From contig CAXBBW010000011.1 in the NCBI GenBank assembly GCA_963974345.1, positions 62,001-126,000 on the forward strand: 64,000 nucleotides of DNA, in the 5' to 3' direction. The notes beneath the pieces are model-generated. The model made no database searches, was not told the origin of the DNA, and was given only the letters and a program-made list of their open reading frames with translations. Position 1 is the stretch's first letter, and every line of letters starts with the position of its first letter. This DNA comes from RHLJ01 sp963974345 (GTDB lineage: Bacteria; Bacteroidota; Rhodothermia; Balneolales; Balneolaceae). This document shows positions 18,311 through 27,006 of this stretch, in pieces. Position numbers and translations under genes: made by a program.

Positions 18311-19207
18311 ATACTCTTTTTTTTAAAGCTTGCACCAATAGTCCCTGTTTGATAAAACTCCCACACATCTTTCAATAGCAAACGAAGTAATGTTATTTCT
18401 TTCCAGACCTAAATAAAATGAATTTCATTCTAGTTCCGATGGTTACCCTCGGAAACTAACTTGGAATGCACTCCACCGCAGAGCATTGGAGTGAGAAAAA
18501 TAATTAGATACGTTGATTAGTATAAGAATTAGTTCATAAGTGATTTCCTTTACAGATTCCGGATCAAGTCTGGAATGACAACTGTTTTAAAAGGAGCGAG
18601 CTTTTATCTATCTGAATCCTTCATCTCGAATGCTCGGGATCAGAGTGAGGGATAGTAAGTTAAAATTGAACTCATAGAAGCCCCCCCTTGAGGGAGGTGT
18701 CATTTTGAGCTTACTCAAAAGTCGGAGGGTGTCGGAAATGGTTGTTACAGGAATTCAACAAAGTTCTTTAAACAACTGAAGCAAATCCATGCAACCATGG
18801 AAGAGAGTTATTACCAGAGCCCGAACAAGTTTGCCTTTAAACTTAAATGAGTTTCTTTAATAACTTTATAGAGTTTTGCTGAAAACTTTTTCTACATGGT
18901 TCAATAGTTAATAACTGGCGCCTATTATTCGGATATGAGAATACCCTCCAGCCTTAGAATTGTTGGCAGAAAGAATGAGTTGGTGACCTCACCAAATACC
19001 TGCCACATTGCTCTTTAAAGGTAGCTCATCCCCTCCTTACTAAGGATGGGATTGAGGGAATGTCGATTTTTCGATTGGCTCGAAGCTTTCCGTAATTGTG
19101 AAGAAAAGTCTTCCTTTTGCTAGGAACGTATGAGGCTAAGCAATCTATAAAGTAAAAGCCAAAATCAGGAAATCACTTCGCTCAGCTCGTGAATGGATGA
19201 CTGGGAT
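18311..19207. repeat. 0.9 kb non-coding gap with decayed intergenic repeats
   Basis: No coding frame is supported here. Several pieces look like remnants of dispersed intergenic repeats: CACTCCA/TGGAGTG arms at 18469-18475 and 18487-18493; GATTCCGGATCAAGTCTGGA near 18557-18576; a CCCCCCCTTGAGGGAGG stretch near 18684-18700; a TCCTTA-c-TAAGGA palindrome at 19034-19046; and TCACTTCGCTCAGCTCGTGA near 19173-19192. No known ncRNA was recognised. The DNA lies between a T9SS gene and suhB, which face each other, so no promoter is needed. Confidence 0.5.
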
Positions 19208-20017
19208 TTACAATTCCAAATTCTCTTCACCAAAGCAATTCCTGATCTCACCTTCAAGGAACTTACAAATGGAAGGATTTCCAGAAATAATTCGTTTTCC
19301 GAAAAGTTTATTCTGCTTTCCTTTCCAATCCGTTGAGATTCCACCTGCTTCTTTTATAATGAGCATACCTGCTGCGATGTCCCAGGGATTCAAACCATAT
19401 TCATAAAATCCTTCAACTCTTCCCGCCGCTACACAGCAAAGATCATAAGAAGCAGCTCCTGCTCTTCGAACTCCATGTGTTTTTTGCATCATATTTTTGA
19501 GCACTTGCAAATATGGATCTACAAGCTCAAATTGACTGTAGGGAAATCCAGTCGAAATTAACGCTTTTGATGGATCCGTTATTTCAGAAATAGAAAGCTT
19601 TTGATCTCCTAAATAAGCACCATCGCTTTCTACTGCCCAAAACCACTCATCATTTGCTACTTCAAGTACCAATCCGACTTTAGGCTCTCTATTCTCCCAA
19701 AATGCAATTGAAACACAGTATGGTGGAAATCCATGTGAAAAATTTGTGGTGCCATCAATGGGATCGATGATCCATACTCTACCACTTGGGAGTTCGGTGT
19801 ATGTATTTGATTCTTCGGCCAAAAACCTATCCTTAGGAAACACCGATTTTATGACCTCAATGATTTTCTTCTCGGAAGCTAGGTCAGCGTCGGTTACTAA
19901 ATCGTTTTTACGCTTCAGCTCTACCCCAAAGGTCTCCGATTTGGCAAATTCTCTGATAATAATTGCAGCTTCTGAGGATGCTTTCCGTGCTGTTTCCAGT
20001 TCTTTTTTGTACTTCAA
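19208..20017 (-). CDS. suhB: Inositol monophosphatase family protein
   Basis: A 269-residue Mg-dependent phosphatase of the FIG superfamily. Metal-binding motifs are clear: AEES near 67-70, DPIDGTTNF at 85-93 (Asp85, Asp88), and NPWDIAAGMLIIKEAGG near 219-235. The length is usual. The family hydrolyses myo-inositol phosphates or related sugar phosphates in the cytosol; some bacterial members (SuhB) also act with ribosomal RNA transcription complexes. CysQ- or HisN-like roles cannot be excluded from motifs alone. It is transcribed divergently from rpiB with 102 bases between the two starts. Confidence 0.88.
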   Translation of the reverse strand: MKYKKELETARKASSEAAIIIREFAKSETFGVELKRKNDLVTDADLASEKKIIEVIKSVFPKDRFLAEESNTYTELPSGRVWIIDPIDGTTNFSHGFPPYCVSIAFWENREPKVGLVLEVANDEWFWAVESDGAYLGDQKLSISEITDPSKALISTGFPYSQFELVDPYLQVLKNMMQKTHGVRRAGAASYDLCCVAAGRVEGFYEYGLNPWDIAAGMLIIKEAGGISTDWKGKQNKLFGKRIISGNPSICKFLEGEIRNCFGEENLEL

Positions 20018-20119
20018 AGTATTTTTAATTGAATAATTCCTAATTCTTAATTCATCTTTAATCTAACCTAAAATTTGAAGATATTTAAGTTCTAATCATT
20101 CACTACAAGTTAACATTTA

Positions 20120-20575
20120 ATGATCATCCCAATTGCGAGCGATCACGCAGGTTTCGAAGCAAAAACCATCACCAAAGAAATTTTGGAGGAGCTTGGTCAT
20201 ACTCCAGTCGATTTTGGTACCCATACTCCCGATTCAGTAGACTATGCTGATTTTGCTGTACAAGTTTCAGAACGAGTAAACTCTGGAGAATATCATCAGG
20301 GAATTATCCTTTGTGGAAGTGGTCAAGGTGTTTGTATGACCGCTAACAAGTACCCGAAAGTTCGTGCTGCTTTAGTGTATAATCACGAAGTTTCAGCAAT
20401 GACACGCCTTCATAATGATGCCAATATTCTCTGTATTCCAGGTCGTGAACTTGAAGATAATAGAAAAGAACTGAAAGCTATTTTAACCGCTTGGTTTGGT
20501 ACTGAATTTGAAGGTGGTCGACATCTCCGACGTGTCGAAAAAATTGAATCCCTAACACAAAAAGACCTTAGTTGA
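20120..20575 (+). CDS. rpiB: Ribose-5-phosphate isomerase B
   Basis: A 151-residue RpiB/LacAB-family isomerase that interconverts ribose 5-phosphate and ribulose 5-phosphate in the pentose phosphate pathway. The family motifs are ASDHAGFEAK at 6-15, the catalytic Cys65 in ILCGSGQGVCMTANK, and NHEVSAMTRLHNDANILCIPGR at about 88-109. The length is normal. The stop codon TGA overlaps the ATG of glyA (TGATG at 20573-20577), so the two are translationally coupled. This links pentose phosphate and one-carbon metabolism in one operon with tatC downstream. Confidence 0.95.
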   Translation: MIIPIASDHAGFEAKTITKEILEELGHTPVDFGTHTPDSVDYADFAVQVSERVNSGEYHQGIILCGSGQGVCMTANKYPKVRAALVYNHEVSAMTRLHNDANILCIPGRELEDNRKELKAILTAWFGTEFEGGRHLRRVEKIESLTQKDLS

Positions 20576-21873
20576 TGAAATCTATCCAAGAACAAGATCC
20601 AAAAATCTTTGAACTTCTTGAAAAAGAGACTGAACGCCAGAATACCAATCTTGAGCTTATTGCTTCAGAGAACTTCGTTACCCGTGCGGTTTTACAGGCA
20701 AACGGAAGTAATCTTACTAATAAATACGCAGAAGGTTATCCTGGAAAAAGATATTACGGTGGATGTGAATACGCTGATGTAATTGAGGATATCGCTCGCG
20801 ATCGTGCAAAAAAACTTTTTGGCGCTGATTGGGTAAACGTTCAACCTCATTCTGGTGCAACTGCGAATGCAGCTGTTTACTTGGCATTAATGAAGCCTGG
20901 TGATACGCTTTTAGGGTTTGATCTTTCACATGGTGGACACTTAACACATGGCTCCCCTGTTAATTTTTCTGGAATCTATTTTAAGCCTGAATTTTACGGA
21001 GTTGATAAAGAAACTGGTCGACTTGATTACAATAAAATCCGAGAGAAAGCTAAAGCTGTAAAACCAAAAATGATTTCTATTGGTGCTTCCGCATATTCAA
21101 GAGATTATGATTACGAAGCTTTCAGAAGTATTGCTGATGAAGTTGGTGCATTACTTTGGATGGATATGGCACATACTGCAGGCTTAATTGCCACAAAGGT
21201 TTTAAATGACCCACTTCCATATGCACATGTTGTAACAACCACTACCCATAAAACACTTCGCGGACCTCGCGGCGGAATGATTTTAGTTGGAAAAGATGGC
21301 GAAAATACTCTTGGAGTAGTTGCAGCAAAATCTGGACGTGTAAAGAACTGGAGTGAAGTACTGGATTCAGCTGTTTTTCCAGGGACTCAAGGTGGTCCAC
21401 TTATGCATGTAGTTGCAGCTAAGGCAGTAGCCTATGGTGAGGCCTTAGAAGATTCATTCAAAGACTACCAACTTCAGGTTCAAAAAAATGCTTCCGCACT
21501 TGCTGCTAAATTTGTAGAACTAGGATATAATATTGTAAGTGGTGGTACCGACAATCACTTAATATTGATGGATCTTCGAAATAAAGGAGTAACTGGAAAA
21601 ATTGCTGAAGAAGCTCTTGGTAAAGCAGCCATTACAGTAAACAAAAATATGGTACCATTTGATAATGAAAGTCCGTTTGTAACATCAGGAATCCGAATTG
21701 GTTCTCCTGCAATGACAACGCGTGGATTGAAAGAAGCTGAGTTTGAATACATTGCAGTTCTTATTGATAAAGTAATTCAGAATCCAAGCAATGAAGATAT
21801 CCATAAGCAAGTTACTGGAGAAGTAGCCGCACTATGCGAACGCTTTCCATTGTATGACTTCGTAACAGCTTAA
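20575..21873 (+). CDS. glyA: Serine hydroxymethyltransferase
   Basis: A 432-residue PLP enzyme that converts serine and tetrahydrofolate to glycine and methylene-THF. Hallmarks: ELIASENFVTRAV near 27-39, YPGKRYYGG near 55-63, MDMAHTAGLIA near 196-206, and the PLP lysine near 226 in TTTTHKTLRGPRGG. I prefer the ATG at 20575, which overlaps the rpiB stop as TGATG. A TTG one codon upstream (20572) would add only one residue. The length and motifs are fully conserved, so the enzyme should be active. Cytosolic. It is followed after a short gap by tatC on the same strand. Confidence 0.96.
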   Translation: MKSIQEQDPKIFELLEKETERQNTNLELIASENFVTRAVLQANGSNLTNKYAEGYPGKRYYGGCEYADVIEDIARDRAKKLFGADWVNVQPHSGATANAAVYLALMKPGDTLLGFDLSHGGHLTHGSPVNFSGIYFKPEFYGVDKETGRLDYNKIREKAKAVKPKMISIGASAYSRDYDYEAFRSIADEVGALLWMDMAHTAGLIATKVLNDPLPYAHVVTTTTHKTLRGPRGGMILVGKDGENTLGVVAAKSGRVKNWSEVLDSAVFPGTQGGPLMHVVAAKAVAYGEALEDSFKDYQLQVQKNASALAAKFVELGYNIVSGGTDNHLILMDLRNKGVTGKIAEEALGKAAITVNKNMVPFDNESPFVTSGIRIGSPAMTTRGLKEAEFEYIAVLIDKVIQNPSNEDIHKQVTGEVAALCERFPLYDFVTA

Positions 21874-21906
21874 TCCAGTAATTTGTCTACCGAAGAACGC
21901 CAAATA

Positions 21907-22740
21907 ATGGGAGCTCAACCTCCCAAAGTTGTTAAACCAGCTGACCGAACTGATCAAATGTCTTTCTTAGAACATCTAGAAGAACTAAGATGGAGAATCA
22001 TTAAAGGGATGATCGGAATTATTGTCGGAGTAATAGTAGCATTCATTTTTTCAGAATTTGTGATTGATGCTGTTTTACTCGGTCCTACCAAGGCTTCGTT
22101 TTTTATGTATGATATTATTAATGTTGATGCTATAGATTTAACGCTTCAAAGCAGAAAACTACCCGGTCAGTTTTTCACATTTTGGGGAATGCTTTTTGTA
22201 TCAGGATTTTTGATTGGTTCTCCCATCTTTATCTATCAAATCTGGGCGTTTTTAGAACCTGCACTTGAAACTAAGGAAAAATGGAAAACTATTGTTAGTG
22301 CTCTATTTATTACTTTTTTCTTTTTGGTTGGTGTTGCATTCGGATATTTGATTCTGGTTCCCTTTGCTCTCCAGTTTTTTGCTTCGTTTAATATTTCGAC
22401 ATCAGGTATCGTAAGAAATGATTTTGACATCAACGAATACTTTAGTTCGTTAGCAATGTGGGTTGTTTCATGTGGACTTATTTTTCAGGTACCTGTTGTA
22501 AGTTATGCACTATCTAAAATTGGTCTTCTGACGCCCGCATTTTTAAGAAAATACCGCCGACATGCACTCATTGTTTGTTTAGTTATGGCTGCATTACTCA
22601 CACCGCCAGACCCAATATCTCAGATTTTGATCGCTATGCCCTTAGCAGTATTGTACGAGTTTTCAATTTGGGTAAGCTATATAGCAGGGAAACGTAGAGA
22701 CAAAGAACTAAAACGAGCTTTTGGAGAAACCGAGTCTTAA
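21907..22740 (+). CDS. tatC: Sec-independent protein translocase subunit TatC
   Basis: A six-TM inner-membrane protein that forms the receptor of the twin-arginine translocon. The family N-terminus MSFLEHLEELRWRIIKG is clear, as is the LVPFALQFFASF region and the conserved late segment RKYRRHALIVCLVMAALLTPPDPISQ. The start is uncertain: a TTG at 21883, ATG at 21907 or ATG at 21958 are all in frame, and none has a strong ribosome-binding site. I chose 21907, giving 277 residues. TatA/B are not nearby. It is the third gene of the rpiB-glyA-tatC run. Confidence 0.93.
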   Translation: MGAQPPKVVKPADRTDQMSFLEHLEELRWRIIKGMIGIIVGVIVAFIFSEFVIDAVLLGPTKASFFMYDIINVDAIDLTLQSRKLPGQFFTFWGMLFVSGFLIGSPIFIYQIWAFLEPALETKEKWKTIVSALFITFFFLVGVAFGYLILVPFALQFFASFNISTSGIVRNDFDINEYFSSLAMWVVSCGLIFQVPVVSYALSKIGLLTPAFLRKYRRHALIVCLVMAALLTPPDPISQILIAMPLAVLYEFSIWVSYIAGKRRDKELKRAFGETES

Positions 22741-22835
22741 CATTTCCAGAATCTTTCATAAAGTTGAGTAGAGTTTTTATGCATTTGAAACAGTATATTT
22801 AATGCTGCGATTTCACATACTAAAACTCTAAAATC

Positions 22836-22851
22836 TCGGTTTATTAACCGA
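22836..22851. promoter_or_regulatory. TCGGTTTATTAACCGA palindrome before the FKBP lipoprotein gene
   Basis: Perfect 6-base arms around TATT, 26 bases before the ATG at 22878. It lacks a T-run, so it is not a terminator. Its core GGTTTATTAACC (read on the other strand, GGTTAATAAACC) matches one satD operator core, GGTTAATAAGCC, at 11 of 12 positions. It may therefore be a second target of the same regulator, or chance. Confidence 0.35.
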
Positions 22852-22877
22852 AACTAAGAACGTTCAAAATTCCTTAG

Positions 22878-23363
22878 ATGACTTCAAAAAATATATTAAT
22901 AGATTTTTTATTTATTACATTTTCTATACTGTTTCTATCGGCTTGCAATAACAATAATAGCAATCCTTTTGTAGCTGATTATTCGGATGCACCACCACTA
23001 CCCGATACATCCAGTGCAATATCAAAGGTTACATTCGAATCTGGACTAATTTATTATTTAATAGAAGAAGGTAACCCAGAATCGTTCGATGTTGTATTCA
23101 GAGATGATATCATTGCTTATTATACCACTAGACTTGAAGATGAAGAAATTATTGGTAGTTCTTATATAAATGGAAGTACTTCCCCTGTTAGGGTTAATAA
23201 TGTAGGGGACCAAAGTACTATTAATTATGTTGGATCAGGATTTGCAGAAGGTGTAATCGGAATGAAAGAAGGAGAACGAAGAGTATTAGTAATACCATCA
23301 GAAATTAATTCTACTTCAGAAACTCTAATTTTTGATATCGATCTAGTAACTATAGAGTACTAA
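22878..23363 (+). CDS. FKBP-type peptidyl-prolyl isomerase-like lipoprotein
   Basis: A 161-residue protein with a lipoprotein signal (hydrophobic segment, then lipobox LSAC near 19-22), so it is anchored in a membrane facing the periplasm. The mature part is acidic and ends in a domain reminiscent of FKBP isomerases: VVFRDDIIAYYTTRLEDEE, then GFAEGVIGMKEGERRVLVIP and a final FDIDLVTIEY. The domain is small, and several usual aromatic active-site residues are replaced, so isomerase activity is uncertain. Chaperone or binding roles are possible. It is the only gene between tatC and the convergent alr. Confidence 0.7.
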   Translation: MTSKNILIDFLFITFSILFLSACNNNNSNPFVADYSDAPPLPDTSSAISKVTFESGLIYYLIEEGNPESFDVVFRDDIIAYYTTRLEDEEIIGSSYINGSTSPVRVNNVGDQSTINYVGSGFAEGVIGMKEGERRVLVIPSEINSTSETLIFDIDLVTIEY

Positions 23364-23370
23364 GCATAAA

Positions 23371-24429
23371 TTACACGTACTCTTTAGGCACGCCTTCTTT
23401 TATACTAGTAGTGATTTCGTAAGGAATAGTTTGCGCACTAATCGCCCATGTTTTTGCTGTGAGTTCATCCCCTTTTAGGAAAAAAACTTCTGTTCCTTTT
23501 TCATAGGAGTCAGTTCCCAAGAAAATCATGGTATAATCCATACTTATAACTCCCACTTGCTCATATAGCTTTTCTCCTATTTTACACTTAATTGAGTTGG
23601 TTAAAAGCCTCGGAATCCCATCACCATAGCCAGCTGGGATAATTCCAATATTCCCATCTGTTGGAGCAATCCATTTCCCTCCGTAACTAACAGATTCTCC
23701 TTTTTTTACTTTCTTGACCTGCATTAAAAAAGACTTCCAATCTAAAATTGGTTTTAATTCTTCTACTTCAACTTCTCCTGCTCCATATCCATACAAACAT
23801 ACTCCTGGGCGAACTGCATCGAATTGAAGATTTAAATCTTTGTAATGAAAGATCCCACCTGTATTTGCAGTATGAGTTAACCATTCTGATGGAAATTGAG
23901 CTCGTATTTCTTTGAATAACTCAAGCTGAGTTTTAACTTCTGGATTTCCAGGATCGTCCGATTTAAAATAGTGCGTATAAATACCTGTACATGTTAAATC
24001 TTGATACTTTAATATAGATTCTGATAAATCACTCACTTGTTCAGGCAGTACTCCAAGCCTATGCATCCCCGTATCAATATTAATTTGATATTTTGTACCT
24101 GCTTTAAGTACGTTTAGTGAATCAATTTCTGCTAAGGTTGCCGTAAGATTAAAGTCTTTAAGAATGCCTGCTGTTTCATGTGTAGGAGCTTCAAATACTA
24201 AAATGGGATTTGTAATTCCTGCTTCACGAAGTTGTTTCCCTTCATTGGTACGTGCTACACAAAACCATTCTACTCTTTCTTTAATGTGATTCGCGATTGG
24301 GATTACTCCGTGACCATATGCATTATCTTTAACCACTGCCATTCTTTGAACGCCAAGATTTAATCTTCTGTCTACGGCATCAAGATTATTGTCTAATTTT
24401 GTTAAATGAATTATAAGTTTTGAGTTCAA
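23371..24429 (-). CDS. alr: Alanine racemase
   Basis: A 352-residue fold-type III PLP enzyme that makes D-alanine for peptidoglycan. The PLP lysine is Lys34 in MAVVKDNAYGHG; NIDTGMHRLGVLPEQ (about 139-153) and the catalytic tyrosine in GESVSYGGKW are also visible. A C-terminal beta domain is present and the length is normal. The ATG overlaps the last codons of the oxidoreductase gene upstream by four bases, so the two are coupled, although no metabolic link is evident. Confidence 0.95.
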   Translation of the reverse strand: MNSKLIIHLTKLDNNLDAVDRRLNLGVQRMAVVKDNAYGHGVIPIANHIKERVEWFCVARTNEGKQLREAGITNPILVFEAPTHETAGILKDFNLTATLAEIDSLNVLKAGTKYQINIDTGMHRLGVLPEQVSDLSESILKYQDLTCTGIYTHYFKSDDPGNPEVKTQLELFKEIRAQFPSEWLTHTANTGGIFHYKDLNLQFDAVRPGVCLYGYGAGEVEVEELKPILDWKSFLMQVKKVKKGESVSYGGKWIAPTDGNIGIIPAGYGDGIPRLLTNSIKCKIGEKLYEQVGVISMDYTMIFLGTDSYEKGTEVFFLKGDELTAKTWAISAQTIPYEITTSIKEGVPKEYV

Positions 24430-26027
24430 TTAAACCACTTCTTCTTGTTTGATTTTTTTAGGATGATTTGAGCTGCATTATGTCCTGCAGCACCGAATAC
24501 TCCACCTCCTGGATGACATGAAGCACTAGAAAGATACAGATTTTTAATTGGTGTTTCGTATCTACTCATCTCTGGAATTGGGCGAAACATAAACATTTGA
24601 TCAAAGCTCATTTCTACATGCATCACATTTCCTTTTAATAATCCATGTTTCCTTTCGATATCAAGTGGACTTTGTATGTACCAATCAATCAATTTCCCTT
24701 TCATATTTGGTGCGTAATCAACGACTACATCGTATATTTTTTGGGCTTCTCGTTCCCGAATATCATCCCATTTTAATCCATTTGCTAATTCATAGGGATG
24801 CCATTGAGCCCAAACAAACATTGTATGTTTCCCATCTTTTGCAACTTCTGGATCAATTTTGGAGAAAGTCATGGCTAAAACTGCTGGCTTTTCCGGTGGG
24901 AGTTTTTTGGTATAATCTCCAATCGCATTATTCATGTATTGAACCGATGGAGCCATTAATTGAATTCCATTATGGATGTAAGGATCATCAGGTGCAGCAG
25001 TATATTGAGGAAGCTCTTCAACAGCACATCGAATTACCATTCCAAATCCATTTCCCACGTTAATATTTTCAACTTTCTTGAACATAGAATCACCTAAATG
25101 TTCCCGACCAACCATCTTCATCATTGTGGTTTGAATGTGCGCATTAGAAACTATGATTGGAGCTCTGAACTCTTTACCTTCCTCCGTTTGAACCCCAATG
25201 GCCTTTCCATTTTCTATCAATATTTTTTCTATTGGGTGATTGGCTTTCACTTCTCCACCATGTGACTCTATCAAATTCTTCATAGCTTGCGTTAACATGC
25301 CACTTCCACCTTTTGGATGCTTTGCTCCACTTTGATGTAGCATCGACTGCCAACCCACAAAATCTCCTGTAGCTGAATGATCGGGCAAGGGACCTGATTG
25401 AGCTGCAAACCATAATAGTGCTGCTTTCATGTGTGGACTTTCAAAAGCATCATCGACTACTTTTCCATAACTGGACAATATTTTTTGAAGTCCAGAAGTA
25501 CTCTCTCCTTTTTTAAACATGGCTCCATCTTTAATCTGAGCTTTTACCATTTCTGCGAAAATTCCTCCTGTGGTTGGAGTAGTCATAAATGCTTTCAAAA
25601 CTCCATTGTTGATCTTGCCCCAAAAATCTATAAAATCTTTATAGTTCTTCACGTCTTCTGGAGCTACTTTCGAAATTGATTCTAGTGTACGATCAACATC
25701 TTTCCAGAAATGGATAACGCCTTTTCCAGTAGCAACTGGATATGACATAATTGGATCCATATCAATATATTCTAAGCCATATTTGGTAAGCTCTAGTTCC
25801 TCAATAATTCCGGTTTGATGAATCATGATATGAACCGAGGAACCTACATCCATCAAAAAGCCATTTGGGTTCTCTTTAGATTCGAACATTCGTTCGGTAC
25901 AAACAGCCCCACCAATTGTTTCCCTGCGCTCAAGAACTAAAACTTTATATCCATTTTTAGCGAGGTAGCAACCAGTAGTTAGTCCATTATGCCCAGAACC
26001 GATGATTATAGCGTCGTAATTATTCAT
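24426..26027 (-). CDS. PYROXD2-like FAD-dependent oxidoreductase
   Basis: A 533-residue flavoprotein with an N-terminal Rossmann FAD site (IIIGSGHNGLTTGCYLAKNG, residues 7-26, then EIR-like LERRETIGGA). The C-terminal flavin-binding segment is NLYLSSASCHPGGGVFGAAGHNAA. This HPGGG..GAAG signature fits the phytoene-desaturase-like clade that includes human PYROXD2, not the carotenoid-specific CrtI enzymes. Substrate unknown. It is the first gene of a two-gene run with alr, overlapping it by four bases. A second, different CrtI/CRTISO-like oxidoreductase lies at 60055-61563. Confidence 0.8.
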   Translation of the reverse strand: MNNYDAIIIGSGHNGLTTGCYLAKNGYKVLVLERRETIGGAVCTERMFESKENPNGFLMDVGSSVHIMIHQTGIIEELELTKYGLEYIDMDPIMSYPVATGKGVIHFWKDVDRTLESISKVAPEDVKNYKDFIDFWGKINNGVLKAFMTTPTTGGIFAEMVKAQIKDGAMFKKGESTSGLQKILSSYGKVVDDAFESPHMKAALLWFAAQSGPLPDHSATGDFVGWQSMLHQSGAKHPKGGSGMLTQAMKNLIESHGGEVKANHPIEKILIENGKAIGVQTEEGKEFRAPIIVSNAHIQTTMMKMVGREHLGDSMFKKVENINVGNGFGMVIRCAVEELPQYTAAPDDPYIHNGIQLMAPSVQYMNNAIGDYTKKLPPEKPAVLAMTFSKIDPEVAKDGKHTMFVWAQWHPYELANGLKWDDIREREAQKIYDVVVDYAPNMKGKLIDWYIQSPLDIERKHGLLKGNVMHVEMSFDQMFMFRPIPEMSRYETPIKNLYLSSASCHPGGGVFGAAGHNAAQIILKKSNKKKWFN

Positions 26028-26103
26028 AGAAGAAAGATAAAACGAATTGATTGAAAGCGAAGATTTATTAAGTTGTCTAACAGTTTGCCAACCATAATAC
26101 TAA

Positions 26104-26146
26104 TGATGTCATTCAGAGCGAAGTAAAGATTCTGCAGGATGATTTA
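26104..26146. repeat. Intergenic repeat fragment
   Basis: A segment beginning GTCATTCAGAGCGAAGTAAA and continuing GATTCTGCAGGATGAT lies between two divergent genes. From memory it closely resembles a short mobile or repetitive intergenic motif seen across Bacteroidota-like genomes. Only one copy this well preserved is in the window. Confidence 0.45.
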
Positions 26147-26157
26147 AATTTGATTAT

Positions 26158-27006
26158 ATGAAAATAGGCCGATTTGAAGTAGAACAACTAAGTGAGGGTA
26201 TTTTTGATGTATATAATAAAGGAATCTTCCAAAAAGTGGGTGCCGATGATATCACTTCTAAAAAACAATTTGAAGAGGTTCCGACTACAGCCAGTCAAAT
26301 AGGAATCGATCCTATCTTAATCCGTGATGGTAAACATGTAATTCTACTTGATACTGGCTTGGGTTGGGGATTGGATTCTAAGAGTGAATACTCCGATACT
26401 TCGAACCTAAAAACCAACCTCGATATTTTCGGACTTACTCCAACCGATGTAACACATGTTGTGTTAACGCACCTTCATTTCGATCATTCTGCAGGATGTA
26501 CGTATGTTGATAATACTGCTACAACTCAGCCAACTATGCCTTACGCGAACTATTTTCTTCAAAAATTGGAATGGCATTATGCTGTTCAAAGAATGGGAGA
26601 AGACAATCCGGTTGCTGGTGGTGATTATAATTTAGACGAGTTTTACAAGCTATATGCAGAGGAAAAATTAGTTTTGATTACAGATACATTCTTCGAGTTA
26701 CTTCCTGGGATTACACTTATTAAAACTGGTGGACATACACCTGGACATCAAATAGTGAAAATTCAAGATGCTGGTGAAACCGCTTATTTCTTAGGTGATT
26801 TAGTTCCTAATGAATTTCACCTGAATCATTATGGAATGAAAGAAATGGATATCGATCCTATTCAATCCAAAAAAGCTAAAACATTGCTTCTTAGACAAGC
26901 TGTTAAAGAAAAAGCTGCTGTTTTCTTTTACCACTCCATTCATGTGAAGAATGGCGTTCTTGTACAAGATGAAGAAAAGAGATATGCCTTACTCGAAGTG
27001 AAATGA
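26158..27006 (+). CDS. MBL-fold metallo-hydrolase
   Basis: A 282-residue metallo-beta-lactamase-fold protein. The metal ligands are visible: THLHFDH at 104-110, His193 in GGHTPGHQ, and Asp214 in FLGDLVP, with a late histidine in YGMKEMDIDP-downstream HS-I-H. This is the arrangement of the lactonase/glyoxalase II-like group, with no signal peptide, so it is cytosolic. A quorum-quenching lactonase (AHL lactonase-like) or another ester hydrolase are both possible; the sequence does not decide. The TGA overlaps the ATG of the next gene by four bases (ATGA), so it is coupled to the ADP-ribosylglycohydrolase gene. Confidence 0.82.
   Translation: MKIGRFEVEQLSEGIFDVYNKGIFQKVGADDITSKKQFEEVPTTASQIGIDPILIRDGKHVILLDTGLGWGLDSKSEYSDTSNLKTNLDIFGLTPTDVTHVVLTHLHFDHSAGCTYVDNTATTQPTMPYANYFLQKLEWHYAVQRMGEDNPVAGGDYNLDEFYKLYAEEKLVLITDTFFELLPGITLIKTGGHTPGHQIVKIQDAGETAYFLGDLVPNEFHLNHYGMKEMDIDPIQSKKAKTLLLRQAVKEKAAVFFYHSIHVKNGVLVQDEEKRYALLEVK

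Noticed and set aside
18311..19207. A small gene or ncRNA in the 0.9 kb gap
   Set aside because: No frame with a start, ribosome-binding site and plausible composition was found, and no known RNA fold was recognised.
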